Shown one piece after another: positions 63,893-64,000 of a stretch of DNA of 64,000 bases (within the stretch, counting starts at the first letter, position 1; each line of letters begins with the position of its first letter). The notes under the pieces were generated by a model that saw only the letters and a list, made by a program, of their open reading frames with translations, did no database searches and was not told where the DNA came from. The DNA comes from Arthrobacter bussei (GTDB lineage: Bacteria > Actinomycetota > Actinomycetes > Actinomycetales > Micrococcaceae): NCBI RefSeq assembly GCF_009377195.2, contig NZ_VJXX01000001.1:1116001-1180000 (forward strand), in the 5' to 3' direction. The translations under genes were made by a program, and so were the position numbers.

Positions 63893-64000
63893 GCGGGTTC
63901 CTTCGGGTCCGGGCAGCACGAGGCGAGCCGGCGGGAGCAGGGGAAGCTGACACGGTAGCAGCAGCGTCTGGGTGTTCCATGGGACGCGGGACGCCGATGC

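Overview
The window is a 64 kb stretch of very GC-rich chromosome from an actinobacterium. It is most like the Micrococcaceae (Arthrobacter and relatives). The reasons are the gene order dnaK-grpE-dnaJ-hspR with HspR (HAIR) boxes rather than CIRCE sites, a DUF3073 protein, a septum-formation-family protein, an ArsC-type phosphatase with the actinobacterial CVKNGGKS loop, and GTG/TTG or leaderless starts. I see no tRNA, rRNA, insertion sequence, phage gene or CRISPR array. The genus is an inference.

Layout. Positions 1-4.4 kb hold a xylan/xylose locus: the start of a secreted GH10 xylanase, a divergent LacI regulator, xylose isomerase and xylulokinase. 4.4-7.1 kb holds a membrane protein, a histidine phosphatase and a polyphosphate kinase 2. 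7.4-9.7 kb has a second LacI regulator, paralogous to the first, and a ROK repressor. 9.9-14.2 kb has DUF3073, a septum-formation-type protein and clpB with an HspR box. 14.3-22.9 kb has a TetR regulator with two membrane proteins, a lipoprotein penicillin-binding protein, a flotillin, a STAS-like protein, a YccF protein and a DEAD-box helicase. 23.1-30.4 kb is a LacI-controlled, galactofuranose-type sugar ABC importer (binding protein, double ATPase, two permeases), followed by an M20 amidohydrolase broken by a one-base deletion.

30.4-39.8 kb is mixed: trmB, two MFS transporters, a DUF695-like protein, a TetR regulator, a short-chain dehydrogenase, a PspA module and a PadR/HAAS pair. 39.8-53.1 kb is an alpha-glucan island: a malE-malF-malG-type ABC importer with an intracellular GH13 amylase, a GH13 alpha-glucosidase, a MalR-like LacI regulator, a large secreted type I pullulanase and another LacI regulator. 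53.1-57.5 kb is the heat-shock operon dnaK-grpE-dnaJ-hspR with two HAIR boxes. 57.5-63.9 kb has a DUF2252 protein, an ArsC-like phosphatase, tandem repeats, a CHRD-domain exported protein divergent from an ECF sigma/anti-sigma pair, and a LytR-CpsA-Psr cell-wall ligase.

How the parts work together. Secreted xylanase and pullulanase break polymers outside the cell. ABC importers bring in oligosaccharides, and GH13 enzymes or XylA/XylB feed them to central metabolism. Five LacI regulators and one ROK regulator sit beside these genes, and several have CG-centred palindromes at the promoters. HspR probably links clpB with the dnaK operon 43 kb away. A shared ECF-type promoter motif suggests the sigma factor reads its own operon and the divergent CHRD gene. 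At least six genes have a -10 box only 6-10 nt before the start codon, so leaderless translation looks common. No clearly new multi-gene system was found. The best leads are the ECF/CHRD unit, the structured grpE-dnaJ spacer, the disordered insert inside the transpeptidase, and the frameshifted M20 gene.
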